From contig BBZX01000002.1 of NCBI GenBank assembly GCA_001305055.1, positions 62,001 to 126,000 on the forward strand: a stretch of DNA of 64,000 bases. Reading direction: 5' to 3'. The notes beneath the pieces were generated by a model. That model worked only from the letters and a program-made list of their open reading frames with translations. It had not been told where the DNA came from and searched no databases. Positions 47,731-57,548 of the stretch are shown here, one piece after another. The DNA is from Clostridia bacterium UC5.1-1C12. GTDB taxonomy: Bacteria > Bacillota_I > Bacilli_A > Erysipelotrichales > Erysipelotrichaceae. Positions within the stretch are counted from its first letter, which is position 1. The number at the start of each line of letters is the position of its first letter. The position numbers and the translations under genes are program-made.

Positions 47731-48973
47731 ATGAAATACCAGACAACCCAAGCGCAGAAACAAAAGCAGAAGCAAGTCTATGCCAAGCAGCAGATTCAAG
47801 AGCTGCGTCTTTTGGAAATGGGCAGTGATGAATTATCGTCACTGGTTGAGCTGGAACTGGAGAATAATCCTTTTTAGAAATGGATGACAATTATTTTAAG
47901 GGTGATCCTGATTTTGATTTAATTTTGAATTATATCCAGCCAGAAGAAACTTAACGGATGTGCTGATGAGCCAGCTGAGAGTTGGTGATTATGAGGATGA
48001 GCGGCTGATTGAAGCGCTCATCCTGCTTCTTGATTCCAATGGTTATTTGAATATGACGCTTGATGAAATATGCCGTCTGCTGAACAGCGATGTGAAAACT
48101 GCAGAAAGAGCACTGGCTGATCTGAGATCATTTGAACCTTATGGCATCGGTGCTTTTAACTTAAAGGACTGTCTGATCTTACAGCTGATTCACAGTGATA
48201 CTATTTATGCTGATCTGGCAATTGAAATTATCGAACAGGAGCTGGAGCTGCTGGCTGAGAATAAATTAAAACAGCTTGCTGTAAAGCTGAAGGAAGAACT
48301 GGAGGATGTGGTAAAGGCAGTTGCTTTGATTCGATCCCTTGATCCCAAACCGGGAGCGCGGTATGCTTCGGTGTCAGCGCCTATTGAGCCGGATGTAATT
48401 ATCAAACATAATGATGAAGGTCTCTGTGTTGAATTGAAGGATCGCGCTATCTATCATCTCCAGATTTCTACAATTTGTTTTGATGATGAAGATGAGAGTG
48501 TGAAAGCGATACGCAAAAAATATGTACTGGATGCACAGCAGCTAATCAGCGGTATTACCCGCCGCTGTTCAACATTGCTGAATGTGATGGCTCAGATTCT
48601 GATTATTCAGGAAGCTTATTTTCTGCATCAGGGTGATTTAAAACCAATGTCACTAAAAATGTTAAGCAATGCGCTTAACTTAAATGAATCAACGGTATCA
48701 AGATGTATTAAGGATAAAACTTTGCAGTTTGACGGGCAGTTTATGGAAATTAAACAGCTTTTTACTGCTGCTGTTAAGAGCGGTGAAAGTAATCAGCAAA
48801 TCATGGAACAGCTTCAGCAATTCATTAAGTATGAGAATAAGGAACATCCGTATAGTGATCAGGAATTAATGCTGATCCTTAAAGATGAGGGAGTTGAAAT
48901 ATCAAGAAGTGCGATTGCAAAGTATCGCAAAATATTAAATATTCCTCCTGCGTATAAGCGTAAGAATTTTTAA
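47731..48973 (+). CDS. rpoN: RNA polymerase sigma-54 factor, frameshifted
   Basis: Alternative sigma factor needed for -24/-12 promoters. The N-terminus is glutamine-rich (MKYQTTQAQKQKQKQVYAK...LLEM), as in RpoN region I. The frame breaks near 47874 (T5 should be T6, giving NNPFLEM) and near 47950, then runs intact through the core-binding and HTH regions (LDPKPGARYAS) to an RpoN box variant EISRSAIAKYRK (consensus ARRTVAKYRE). Total about 413 residues. It lies at the end of the sigma-54-controlled PTS operon, so it may be autoregulated. Confidence 0.9.
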
Positions 48974-49002
48974 AATAGATATCTAAGCAGAGGGGTGAGA
49001 TC

Positions 49003-49892
49003 GTGAATATCGCGGGTATCTTAATGACGGTGATTTCCGCCATGATTTTTGGCTTTACTCCCGTTCTGACAAAATATATTTATGGGCTGGGCAGTAATGC
49101 GATGACTGTGATTTTCTATCGGAATCTCATTATTATGCCGGTTTTGTATTTACTGGCCAAGCGTCAGCACGCGTCCTTTCAAATGCGCGGGGATATGCGG
49201 TTAAATATGTTAATAACCGGTGTAATTGGTTCAACTGGAACAACCCTTTTGCTTAGCTATTCCTATAACTGGATTTCCGTAGGTACTGCTACTACGCTGC
49301 ATTTTCTATATCCGATTTTTGTGGCGCTGCTTTGCCGGTTCTGTTACGGTGAAAAGCTGGGCGGCGGCAAGACGCTCGCGTTGATTTTGGCGCTGCTTGG
49401 CACTTGCTGTTTTATGGATCTGCATGATATGGAGAAAATGGGCGGTCTTTTAATGGCGGTTGGTTCCGGCTGTACTTATGCATTTTATATGGTTTTGACT
49501 GAAAAAAAGAATCTGAAGGAAATCAATCCTTTTGTGTATTCATTCAATATTTCCTTGATTATATGTGTCTGCATGCTGATTCTGAATTTATTTACCCATG
49601 AAATTATTTGGCGGCTGGATCTTGTCTGTCTTAGTTTAATCATTTTATTGGCAGTCCTGAATTCAGTATTTGCGATTACCTTGCTGCAGGTGGGAATTAA
49701 AAAGCTGGGGGCAACGACAGCTTCAATTTTCTGTTTGTTTGAGCCAATTAACAGTGTGGTTTGTGAATGGCTGTTTCTAAATGAAGTTTATCCTTTTCTA
49801 AATTGCTGGGATGTACGATAATAATAGCAGCTATCGTTTTACTGGTAGTATTTGAAAATCGCAAGGTGAAGCAGCGAAGAAAGGCAGCGTAA
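49003..49892 (+). CDS. EamA/DMT family transporter, frameshifted near 3' end
   Basis: About 296 residues with ten transmembrane helices in two EamA repeats (GFTPVLTKYIYGLG, VGTATTLHFLYPIFVALL; VGIKKLGATTASIFCLFEPI). A break near 49805 leaves the last helix (TIIIAAIVLLVVF) in another frame ending KQRRKAA at 49892, directly before the HAD gene. Likely exports or imports a metabolite; substrate cannot be read. Ribosome site AGAGGGGTGAG. Confidence 0.85.
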
Positions 49893-50545
49893 ATGATGAT
49901 GAAGGCATTACTTCTTGATTTGGATGGCACATTGATTGATTCTGAGCGGATTCCCAGAATGGCATGGCAAAAAGCGGCTGAGCATTTTGGCTTTACAGCC
50001 GATGAATCATTTTTAAATCAGCTGACAGGCATGACTAAACAAACCGCTCAGGACTTAGTGAAAAAGGTATTGCCCGAAAATGTTGATGCTGAAGCTTTTC
50101 AAGCTTATCGGCATCAGGTCATGGCACAGATTTTAAAAGAGCAGGGAATCAAAGCCAAAAAAGGCGCCCGCGAATTATTGCTTAAGGCGCAGCGTGAGCA
50201 TGTAGAATGCATTGTGGTAACTTCCTCTTATACTGTCAGCGTAGGTGAAAAGCTGGCGGCGTCAGGGTTAGCGGATTTGATTGAGAAGATCGTCTGCGGT
50301 GATGAGGTTCAGCATGGCAAGCCTGCTCCGGATATTTATTTATTAGCCATGCAGCGCTATCATCTAACGAGGATGAGTGCATCGCAGTTGAAGATTCAAA
50401 GAATGGTTTGCTGAGCGCAAAACAGGCGAAGATCAAGTCGATCCTGGTGCCTGATTTAATCAGTCCGGATGCTGAAATGATTGCATGCGCTGAAGTTGTG
50501 CTCGATGATTTATCAGCCGTCTTAAAGTATCTATTTAAAAATTAG
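49893..50545 (+). CDS. HAD family phosphatase (beta-phosphoglucomutase-like), frameshifted
   Basis: About 217 residues. LLDLDGTLIDSE (motif I), TSSYTVSVGEK (motif II), KIVCGDEVQHGKPAPDIYL (motif III) and, past a break near 50370, AVEDSKNGLLSAKQA (motif IV). This is the C1-cap subfamily with beta-phosphoglucomutase and sugar phosphatases. It starts on the base after the DMT stop, so the two are coupled. Confidence 0.84.
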
Positions 50546-50612
50546 ATTTCTACAGTGGGGAGTGATGATCTCACTGTTTGAAATAATTGATCAGACATCC
50601 TTTCATTTGATC

Positions 50613-50657
50613 AAAAGCAAGTGAGTCACTCAATGCAGTGATTCTTTTGCTTTTTGG
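50613..50657 (+). terminator. Intrinsic terminator
   Basis: AAAAGCAA-GTGAGTCACT-loop-AGTGATTC-TTTTGCTTTTT long stem, ending the PTS-RpoN-HAD region. Confidence 0.7.
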
Positions 50658-50850
50658 CATAACACAGCTGTTATTTGGCAATTAATTAGCTGATAAGTGC
50701 AAAATTCGACGTTTCATCAAGCTGAACCAGACATTTTTTTATATATTGCATTATAAATAAATGTGCTATAATATGCGGGTTAAGGGATAAAAATTAATTG
50801 TATTTAGTAACTATTAGTAACAAAATATAAATAAACCTTTAACTAAAGGA

Positions 50851-50897
50851 GTGAGATGTTCCTTGCATAACCATCTCATAAATAAAAAACAGGGAGG
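50851..50897 (+). promoter_or_regulatory. preQ1-I riboswitch (translational)
   Basis: Hairpin GAGATG/CATCTC (50853-50858, 50872-50877) with loop TTCCTTGCATAAC, matching the preQ1-I pattern TTC-N3-GC...ACC, then an A-rich tail (ATAAATAAAAAA) and CAGGGAGG. The loop CCTTG can pair with tail CAGGG (one G-T pair) as the pseudoknot, which would mask the ribosome site GGGAGG of the next gene when preQ1 is bound. Context (queuosine genes) supports the call. Confidence 0.82.
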
Positions 50898-50905
50898 AAA
50901 ATTTA

Positions 50906-51613
50906 ATGAGTGATATGGTGCGTTACAGTAAAGTAACAGCTAAAAACCGGCGCGAAATCGTACTGCTGAAAGGCAGACCTTGTATTTGGGGCAGATGTGC
51001 ATTCTGCGATTATACTCTTGATAATGATGAAGATGAAGCGTCGATGGTTGAGTTTAACCGCAATGTTCTGCGGCAGATTACCGGTGAATTTGGTGTTTTG
51101 GAGGTTATCAATTCAGGCAGTGTATTTGAACTGCCGGCACAGACATTAGCGGAACTGCGCGGAATTGTTCAGGAGAAGGGCATAAAAAAATTATTTTTTG
51201 AGGTCTATTGGTGTTATCGTGAGCGTTTATCTGAAATCGAAGACTATTTCCAAATTCCTATTATTTTTAAAAATGGTGTAGAAACCTTTGATGATGATTT
51301 TAGGAATCGTGTTTTAAAAAAGGGAACGGTTTTCAGCGGACCGGAAGAGGTTGCGCAGTATTTTAAATCGATTTGTCTGATGGTAGGAATTCAAGGGCAG
51401 AGTAAGGAAATGATTGACCGTGACATGGAATATCTTCAAAAATATTTTGAATATGGCTGTGTTAATATGTATGTAAATAATACAACAAAGATTAAGGAAG
51501 ATCCTCAGATTGCTGCTTGGTTCAGGGAAAAATATGCTTATATAGAAGCTGATCCAAAAATTGAAGTTCTGTGGAACAATACTGATTTTGGTGTTGGCGA
51601 GGTATTGTCATGA
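50906..51613 (+). CDS. queL: Radical SAM protein, probable queuine lyase (QueL-like)
   Basis: 235 residues. RPCIWGRCAFCDYTL gives a Cys triad with four then two intervening residues (Cx4Cx2C), wider than the usual Cx3Cx2C, and the remainder looks like a partial radical-SAM barrel (NSGSVFELPA..., KKLFFEVYWCY). It sits behind a preQ1 riboswitch and overlaps queT by four bases. In gut bacteria such as Clostridioides difficile a radical-SAM enzyme, QueL, turns queuine into preQ1 with help of QueT-type ECF transporters; gene context and size fit that enzyme. Function is inferred from context; the symbol is provisional. Intact. Confidence 0.72.
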   Translation: MSDMVRYSKVTAKNRREIVLLKGRPCIWGRCAFCDYTLDNDEDEASMVEFNRNVLRQITGEFGVLEVINSGSVFELPAQTLAELRGIVQEKGIKKLFFEVYWCYRERLSEIEDYFQIPIIFKNGVETFDDDFRNRVLKKGTVFSGPEEVAQYFKSICLMVGIQGQSKEMIDRDMEYLQKYFEYGCVNMYVNNTTKIKEDPQIAAWFREKYAYIEADPKIEVLWNNTDFGVGEVLS

Positions 51614-52088
51614 GGAAGCAATCAGTAAAGGCTATTGCGATGCAGGCAATTGCGGCCGCGTTATATGTAGTGCTGACATGGGCGGTGGCGCCGTTAAGCT
51701 TTGGCGCAGTACAGCTTCGTTTTTCTGAAGTTATGATCTTACTTGTATTTGTTGATAAGCGGTATGGCCCGGCAATGATATTGGCATGCGCATTAGCCAA
51801 TTGCTTCAGCCGCTGGGCATTGTCGATGTAATCTTCGGTACAGCGGCTACCTTCTGCGCAGTGGAATGTATCAAACGCAGTAAGTCATTATTGACAGCAA
51901 CCCTATGGCCTACGATCTTTTGTGTCATCATTGGCTTAGAATTAAATGTGGTTTCGGATCTGCCGTTTTTATTTACAACCTTCACCATCATGCTGGGTGA
52001 GTTCGTTGTTGTAACATGTATCGGTTATCCGATTTTCAAAGCTTTGATGAAGAATGAAGCTTTGCTGAAATTAATTAAATTAGATTAG
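51610..52088 (+). CDS. queT: QueT family queuosine-precursor transporter (ECF S component), frameshifted
   Basis: About 159 residues, five or six membrane helices; ALYVVLTWAVAPLSFGAVQLRFSE and LGIVDVIFGTAATF are QueT landmarks. The ATG overlaps the queL stop (ATGA). One base is missing near 51813, where an added C restores CFSPLGIVDVIF. As an ECF S component it needs the shared EcfA/EcfT module encoded elsewhere to import queuine, preQ0 or preQ1. Confidence 0.88.
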
Positions 52089-52108
52089 CATCATTAATAA
52101 GAAAAACT

Positions 52109-52151
52109 AAAACATTTGGGTGTCAGGAACAATGTCAACCGAATGTTTTTT
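52109..52151 (+). terminator. Terminator after queT
   Basis: AAAACATT-TGG...CC-GAATGTTTT stem and T run. Confidence 0.6.
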
Positions 52152-52179
52152 GATATAATAAGAGTAAGAAGGTGAAGAC

Positions 52180-52905
52180 ATGAAGGCGCAGCTGATCAAA
52201 GTATTGAAAAATACACGGCGAGTCGTATTTTATCGAGGGTTAGAAATGTTCAGTCAGCATGCACTGACGCTGAATAAGAAGTTTGGCAATAATGTTTACA
52301 GTTTTCATGTGCATAATTCTCAGCAGGGAGTTTATCAGACGAATATTTATCTGAATGACGAGCATGAAGTGATGCATATGGATTGCTCCTGCCCTTATGG
52401 ACATGGCGGCTATTGTAAGCATGAAATTGCGGCATTGCTTGTATTGCTGAATGAATTTGATCCTGATCTTGATATTTTAGCGGCGGCCGCTGCTTTTAAT
52501 GAATGGTTGGATGAAACATATCCGCAGCAGCAAAGTCTGATGGAATATCTCTTTAAAGAAGAGGCGCAGATTGCCGGAGATTTTGATTTAGGGCAATTTT
52601 TGGATTTGTTCTCTAAGCGGCAGCTTTTGTCTGAAATGAAGGATTTTGATCAATTTTCAGACTTGCTGAGAGCGTTCTTATACTTACGGTATCGGGATGT
52701 AATTAAAAAAGCTATGATGCCAATTACAAAAAGTATCATAGCAGCAGAAAGGGAGTTGGATTGTGTATCAAATCATAATCGGATCGGAGATGATGATCAA
52801 ACATTTTTAAAAGAAGCGGCAGCTCAGAGTGCGGCTATGATGGAGCATAATGGAATTAGACCGGGCATTGATTACGAACTATTAACATTTAACCTCAGCA
52901 ATTGA
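52180..52905 (+). CDS. SWIM zinc finger protein
   Basis: 241 residues. The SWIM motif CxC-x(6)-CxH is seen as CSCPYGHGGYCKHEI at residues about 69-83, after a beta-rich segment, and is followed by helices. SWIM domains bind DNA or protein and often accompany SNF2 helicases; no helicase is adjacent here. Ribosome site AGAAGGTGAAGAC. The C-terminus may be truncated or frameshifted, since a related-looking frame continues from 52902. Confidence 0.75.
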   Translation: MKAQLIKVLKNTRRVVFYRGLEMFSQHALTLNKKFGNNVYSFHVHNSQQGVYQTNIYLNDEHEVMHMDCSCPYGHGGYCKHEIAALLVLLNEFDPDLDILAAAAAFNEWLDETYPQQQSLMEYLFKEEAQIAGDFDLGQFLDLFSKRQLLSEMKDFDQFSDLLRAFLYLRYRDVIKKAMMPITKSIIAAERELDCVSNHNRIGDDDQTFLKEAAAQSAAMMEHNGIRPGIDYELLTFNLSN

Positions 52906-53045
52906 TTGATTATCTGTATCAAAACATAGAGGCGTGTCAGCTTTTAATGCTTGATGTTGAATTTGGTTCAAAAAACGGCTTAATGATCATGAAAGATCTG
53001 CGTGAACAGAAATTAAAATGCAGTTTAATTATAAATTCAAAACTA
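52902..53045 (+). pseudogene. Short receiver-like remnant or frameshifted tail of SWIM protein
   Basis: The overlapping frame reads IDYLYQNIEACQLLMLDVEFGSKNGLMIMKDLREQKLKC, which resembles the phospho-acceptor strand of a response-regulator receiver (LDxEFxxxNGLxIMKxLRE). It has no start or full domain and ends in a terminator hairpin, so it is either a gene remnant or an extension of the SWIM gene. Confidence 0.3.
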
Positions 53046-53048
53046 AGA

Positions 53049-53092
53049 AACAGGTACCTTATTGACATTTACTCAATGGGTACCTGTTATTC
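53049..53092 (+). terminator. Terminator
   Basis: Perfect ten-base stem AACAGGTACC/GGTACCTGTT with a 20-base loop. Confidence 0.6.
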
Positions 53093-53153
53093 AATTTGTA
53101 TGTTTGTTGTAATAATAGATTAAATAGGTTTACACTCTTATTTATTTTATAAG

Positions 53154-55059
53154 TTAAAACAAATTTTTATACACATCATTAATAATGGAAATCAGATTTT
53201 CATAAGTAGGAACTTTTGTAATTCGATCCAGCATATCTTTATTAGATATTAAAAATGATAGATAATACCATAGCTGATAAGCTCTAACATTGTTTTTATC
53301 AATAGAAACCAACATCACTAAATTAATGCTCGTATCGCCTTCCCAGATTATTTCTTCTTTAGGAATGCCGACGGCAATAAATGTGCAGTCAGTGATTAAG
53401 CGTTCAGGATGTGGAATTGCAAGTTTATTGCCAAAGCAGGAGGAAGCGATTTTTTCATGAAGCATTACAGAATCGTAAAGTTCATCAGACAGTTTGAATT
53501 TCTTCTTTGCTTTTTTAAATAGGATATCTATCATTTCATACTTATCTTTTACATTACCATAATAAAATAAATCTTCATCAAATTTGTCTAAAATATCCTT
53601 CACACTGGTAAAACCATTCAATGCCATTTCAATCTTTTGATAATCGGTATCAGTTAAAAAGTAATTCACCAGCATTGCTTTTGGATATGCTTCTGCAACC
53701 TTACTTTCCGTAGTAAGGATGGCATTGTAATCATCAAATATTTCAGGTTTGACCATGGAAGCAGAAACAGTTTTTATTTCGTTAATGTTATTAAACCATT
53801 GCTTGATTTTCTGTTGAATTAAAATCGTTTCACTTTTTTGCTGAGAACAGATAAGCAGTATATCCTTTCTATTCGCTACTGGAGTGGTCTGATTCAAACT
53901 TACTGAAAAATGCAGCGCTAAATATGATATTTCATCATCAGATAAGCGCTCTTTATATTCGGGAAGGATTGAATAGGTGAAAGTTGACGCTATATCAAAC
54001 GCAAAGGGGAATTTCTGCTTGATGGTATAAGTCATGATGTTTTTAAGCAGCATCCCGGTTTTCAAACGTGATAATAAAGGGAGAATATGAAGTCCCAAAG
54101 AGATTCTTAAATTAAGATCATTGGTCAAATCGAGATTGTAATTTTCATTTATTTGCTGAAGTCCATGGTAGATTTTTTGTTGATTTCATCGGATATGTAT
54201 TCCTGCTGATCGTATTCTCTTTTACCCTGAAGATTTAGGCTAATAAGATAACTTCACTCTCAATATACGGCAGTGAATATTTGTTGCAGCAGCTTTGTAT
54301 GATTTTGATGGAAATCTCTAGTACATGATGAAAAACATCATCATCCTTTAAATTGATAGACTGCTGTTCAAGGTAATTACCACTTCGCATACGTTCAATA
54401 GCGGTAGCTATATGAATGATTAGATTCTGCAGTGCAATATCAGAAATTTTATAATGCGAATCAACAAGAATCTGCGTTACGATGTTTTTTACTTCATTGA
54501 TAATCGGCTCATCCTTTTCATTCTGAATAAAATTATGCGCGAAACATAAATTTTCCTTAATGATGCATTGTCTTTTATTGATCTCGCTGCCTTCAATTTT
54601 TAAACCGTAATAGGGTTTGCTGACCAATGATAGATTGTATTTTTTTAAGACTTCCTTAAGCAGGGCCAGATCAACGGATATCCGTGAACGGCTGATATAC
54701 ATTGCGTCTGCAAGATCCTGACTTTTGATAAAATCATGAGATGTAATCAGTGTAGACAACAGATAGTCAACCCGTGATGCCTGTACATCAAAGAAATAAT
54801 TACTATTATAATCAAGTGTGAGATGATCGGCAAAGCTGGCGCATAATGCTTGGTTTTTAATCAGCAGAACATGACCTTTTGAGCTGATTGATCTTAGTTC
54901 AGCACCGGCCTTCTCAACTTCATCGCGAATGACTTGAATATCGTTTTGAATGGTCCGAATGCTGATATTATATTTATCGGCAAGTATTTTTGATTTAATG
55001 ATTTCATCATGATGAGCATAATAATCCATGAAAATTTCGATTTGTCTTTTTGTCAGCAT
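53154..55059 (-). CDS. BglG-type PRD/EIIB/EIIA regulator, frameshifted
   Basis: About 635 residues: HTH_11 (DKYNISIRTIQNDI), second HTH (SQDLADAMYISRSRIS), PRD1 (LIIHIATAIERM), PRD2 (SLGLHILPLLSRLK and LALHFSVSLNQ), EIIB-like segment (DILLICSQQKSE) and a C-terminal EIIA of the fructose/mannitol type with the active His in KLAIPHPE. Two breaks: near 54233, and near 54165 where A6 should be A7 (NKKIYHGLQQ). It is divergently transcribed from the ThrE/PTS/Dat/Eda region and is its probable controller; PTS-dependent phosphorylation should set its activity. Confidence 0.86.
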
Positions 55060-55224
55060 GCGCTCACCTCCACAGTCCTTTATTATTTATATAATACCAT
55101 AAGCTGAAATAATTAATTTCTTCTGATTTGCGTAATGATTCGCGAAAATATGAAGAAACACATTATAAAAAATTAATGTTATAGTGAAAGCGTGATAAGA
55201 AAGGCATGAAAAATATGGATAATT

Positions 55225-56031
55225 ATGAAGCAATATTTAGATTCGATTCAGCCTGAAAATGAAGCGTTAGTTGAAGTGATTTTAACAGCCGGGGAGATTT
55301 TGATTAAGGCAAATGCTGAGGCATACCGTATCGAAGACAGTTTAAAGCGAATGTTTTCTGCTTATAAGTGTCAAGCTGACATCATAGCTCAATCAACAAG
55401 CTTAATTGCAACGATCCGCTTTCCTGATCGACAAACTATCACGGTGATAAGGCGTGTCAATGAACATCAGACAAATCTCAATCATGTTCATACGATCAAC
55501 AGCATATCACGGAATCTTACTGATGGGAAATATACTTTATCTCAGGCTGCTAAAGCAATGAATGTACTGCTTGAATCATCGAATACACGCCATGATAAAA
55601 GGCTGTATAAGCTTGGCTTCTTGATGCTTGGATGCAGTTTTTCCCTCGTCTTTAAGGGCAGCTTTAATGAATTCATCGCATCATTTCTGAATGGATGCAT
55701 TTATGTTTTGCTGTTGGTATTAAATGATGCAGCGGGATTGTCTGAGCTTATGTTTGATTTGTTGGCATCATTGATCCTATCGTTATCGGTAATTGCTTTA
55801 ACAGCCTTATTCACTTATTTAAGGATGTCTGTTGATAGCTCCATTGTCTTAATTTCATCAATTATGCCGATGGTTCCCGGCATAGCGCTGACTAATGCGC
55901 TGCGTGACTTATTAAATGGTGATTTTGTATCAGGCTCCAACCGTTTATTGGAAGCATTGGTTATTGCGGGTACGATTGCAGTAGGTATCGGTTTTGGAAT
56001 GGGAATCGGCGGCGATGGTTTATGGTTTTAG
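55225..56031 (+). CDS. Threonine/serine exporter family protein, large subunit (ThrE N part, DUF1212)
   Basis: 268 residues. The soluble N-terminal segment AGEILIKANAEAYRIEDSLKRM is the ThrE signature, followed by five or more membrane helices (SSIMPMVPGIALTNALRDLL). In Firmicutes ThrE is commonly split in two genes, and this one overlaps the small subunit by ten bases, so the split is natural. The start lacks a clear ribosome site. Family exports threonine/serine or dicarboxylates by proton motive force. Placed between the PRD regulator and the second PTS. Confidence 0.83.
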   Translation: MKQYLDSIQPENEALVEVILTAGEILIKANAEAYRIEDSLKRMFSAYKCQADIIAQSTSLIATIRFPDRQTITVIRRVNEHQTNLNHVHTINSISRNLTDGKYTLSQAAKAMNVLLESSNTRHDKRLYKLGFLMLGCSFSLVFKGSFNEFIASFLNGCIYVLLLVLNDAAGLSELMFDLLASLILSLSVIALTALFTYLRMSVDSSIVLISSIMPMVPGIALTNALRDLLNGDFVSGSNRLLEALVIAGTIAVGIGFGMGIGGDGLWF

Positions 56032-56443
56032 AAGTCTTTGGAGCTTTTATGACAAGCGTAGCTTATTCATTGGTAATGCAGGTTCCTTCCGATAAAATCA
56101 TACCGGCGTCCGTCAATGGGGCATTTGCGTGGTTTATCTTTTTATTGCTTAATAATAGGTGCGGACTGGCTTTCAGCACATACATTGCAGGCATCTGTAT
56201 GTCGATTGGTACCCAACTGCTTTCAAGAAAATATAAGACACCTATTACCGTGATACTGATACCAAGTTTTATACCTTTTGTGCCGGGCGCTGACATATAT
56301 AAATGTATGTTTTATTTGATGAAGGGTCAGTCATCGCTATCCGTTTATCATTTAGGACTGACCATTACGGTAGCCGGTATGATTGGTTTAGGCGCATTGA
56401 GCTAGAAGCGCTGCTGCGATTGATTAAAAAAGCGGCATATTAA
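56022..56443 (+). CDS. Threonine/serine exporter family protein, small subunit (ThrE C part, DUF3815)
   Basis: Four or five transmembrane helices with IPSFIPFVPGADIYKCMFYL, the DUF3815 signature. The frame as written stops at 56405 (GLGALS); one base fewer near 56398 extends it to ELEALLRLIKKAAY and a stop at 56443, giving the basic tail usual for the family. Works with the preceding gene as one exporter. Confidence 0.8.
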
Positions 56444-56470
56444 AAAACAAGATAAAGATGAGGTACTTTT

Positions 56471-56900
56471 ATGGAAGAAAAATTATCTTACTGACACATG
56501 GGGACTGGGGAAAAGCGCTTAAGTCCAGTGTGGAAATGATTCTCGGAAAAGCAGATTTTGTGTCTGCGGTAGCGTTAACCCCTGAAATGCTGCTGGCGGA
56601 ATTTAGGCAGGCGGTAGAGGCAGCGATTCTGGCAGAGGTAAAAAAGCTCAGGAAAAACATGTTTCGCTGCATATTACATTAATGACAGATGTTTTTGGCG
56701 GTACACCGACAAATGTTGCGGCAGTGATTGCGAAAGAACGGGAAGATTGTACGATCAGTGTAATCACCGGTCTTAATTGTCCGCTGCTGATTGAGGCTTG
56801 TACACAAATTTCGTTTGGCGGTGAGTTGGATATAAAGAAGGTACTTGCCAGCTGCCAATCATCAATTTTTGATGTTATGGAAAAAATTACGGGGAAATAG
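56471..56900 (+). CDS. Mannose-family PTS subunit IIA (second system), frameshifted
   Basis: About 143 residues. From ATG 56471 (ribosome site GATGAGG) a missing A near 56482 (A5 for A6) restores MEEKIILLTHGDWGKAL with the active His near residue 11. A second break near 56640 leads to LMTDVFGGTPTNVAAVI, the second IIA motif. An in-frame ATG at 56458 avoids the first break but has no ribosome site. Confidence 0.85.
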
Positions 56901-56952
56901 AAATTATTATATTAAATCTATTTATTATTTGTTACTTAAAGGAGGGTGTAAC

Positions 56953-57444
56953 ATGAACAATATTGTTTTGTGCCGCATTGACAGCCGTTTGATACACGGG
57001 CAGGTCATGACGAAGTGGGTTCAGCAATCACAGGCAAATAAGATTGTTATTGTCAGTGATGCTGTTGCCAAGGATTTATTTTTATTAGAGATTTATAAAA
57101 TGTCAGCGCCTCCGGGCATCGTGATTGAATGCTATGGCATAGAAGATGCCGTTGAAAAATGGCAGAATCATGAATTTGAGACCGGTAAAATCTTATTGCT
57201 TTTGCCGGATATTAAAACACTGAGTGAGTTAGCGTCTAAAGGTGTGTTGGTGAATAAAGTTCAGATCGGCGGCTTAGGCGGCGGTCCGAGCCGTAAGGTT
57301 GTTTATCAAAACATTACTCTTGATGATGCTGATGCAAATGCCTTACAGGCATTAAGCAGTCAGGGTGTGGATATTATTTTTCAGACAATTCCAGAGGATA
57401 ATCCTTTGAAATTTGAAGATGCATTAAATCGGTTTAAACGCTGA
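56953..57444 (+). CDS. Mannose-family PTS subunit IIB (second system)
   Basis: 163 residues from ATG 56953 (ribosome site AAAGGAGGGTG). RIDSRLIHGQVMTKW holds the phospho-His; KVQIGGLGGGPSRKVVY is conserved. Intact. Sequence is about as close to the first system's IIB as typical paralogues, so specificities may differ. Confidence 0.93.
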   Translation: MNNIVLCRIDSRLIHGQVMTKWVQQSQANKIVIVSDAVAKDLFLLEIYKMSAPPGIVIECYGIEDAVEKWQNHEFETGKILLLLPDIKTLSELASKGVLVNKVQIGGLGGGPSRKVVYQNITLDDADANALQALSSQGVDIIFQTIPEDNPLKFEDALNRFKR

Positions 57445-57548
57445 TCATTCGACGGGATGATCTTAAGGCATACGTATGCGAAAGCTTAGCTTATGAATAT
57501 TGCTTTTAGAGAAAGGAGATCAGAAACTTAAATAGTTTCGTAAATCAA

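Noticed and set aside
50546..50612. Hairpin ACAGTG...CACTGT as main terminator of the HAD gene
   Set aside because: Stem is imperfect with no T run; the hairpin at 50613-50657 is much stronger.
55225..56443. ThrE as a single gene split by an indel
   Set aside because: Two-gene ThrE (DUF1212 plus DUF3815) is the normal Firmicute arrangement and the small subunit starts in a natural overlap.
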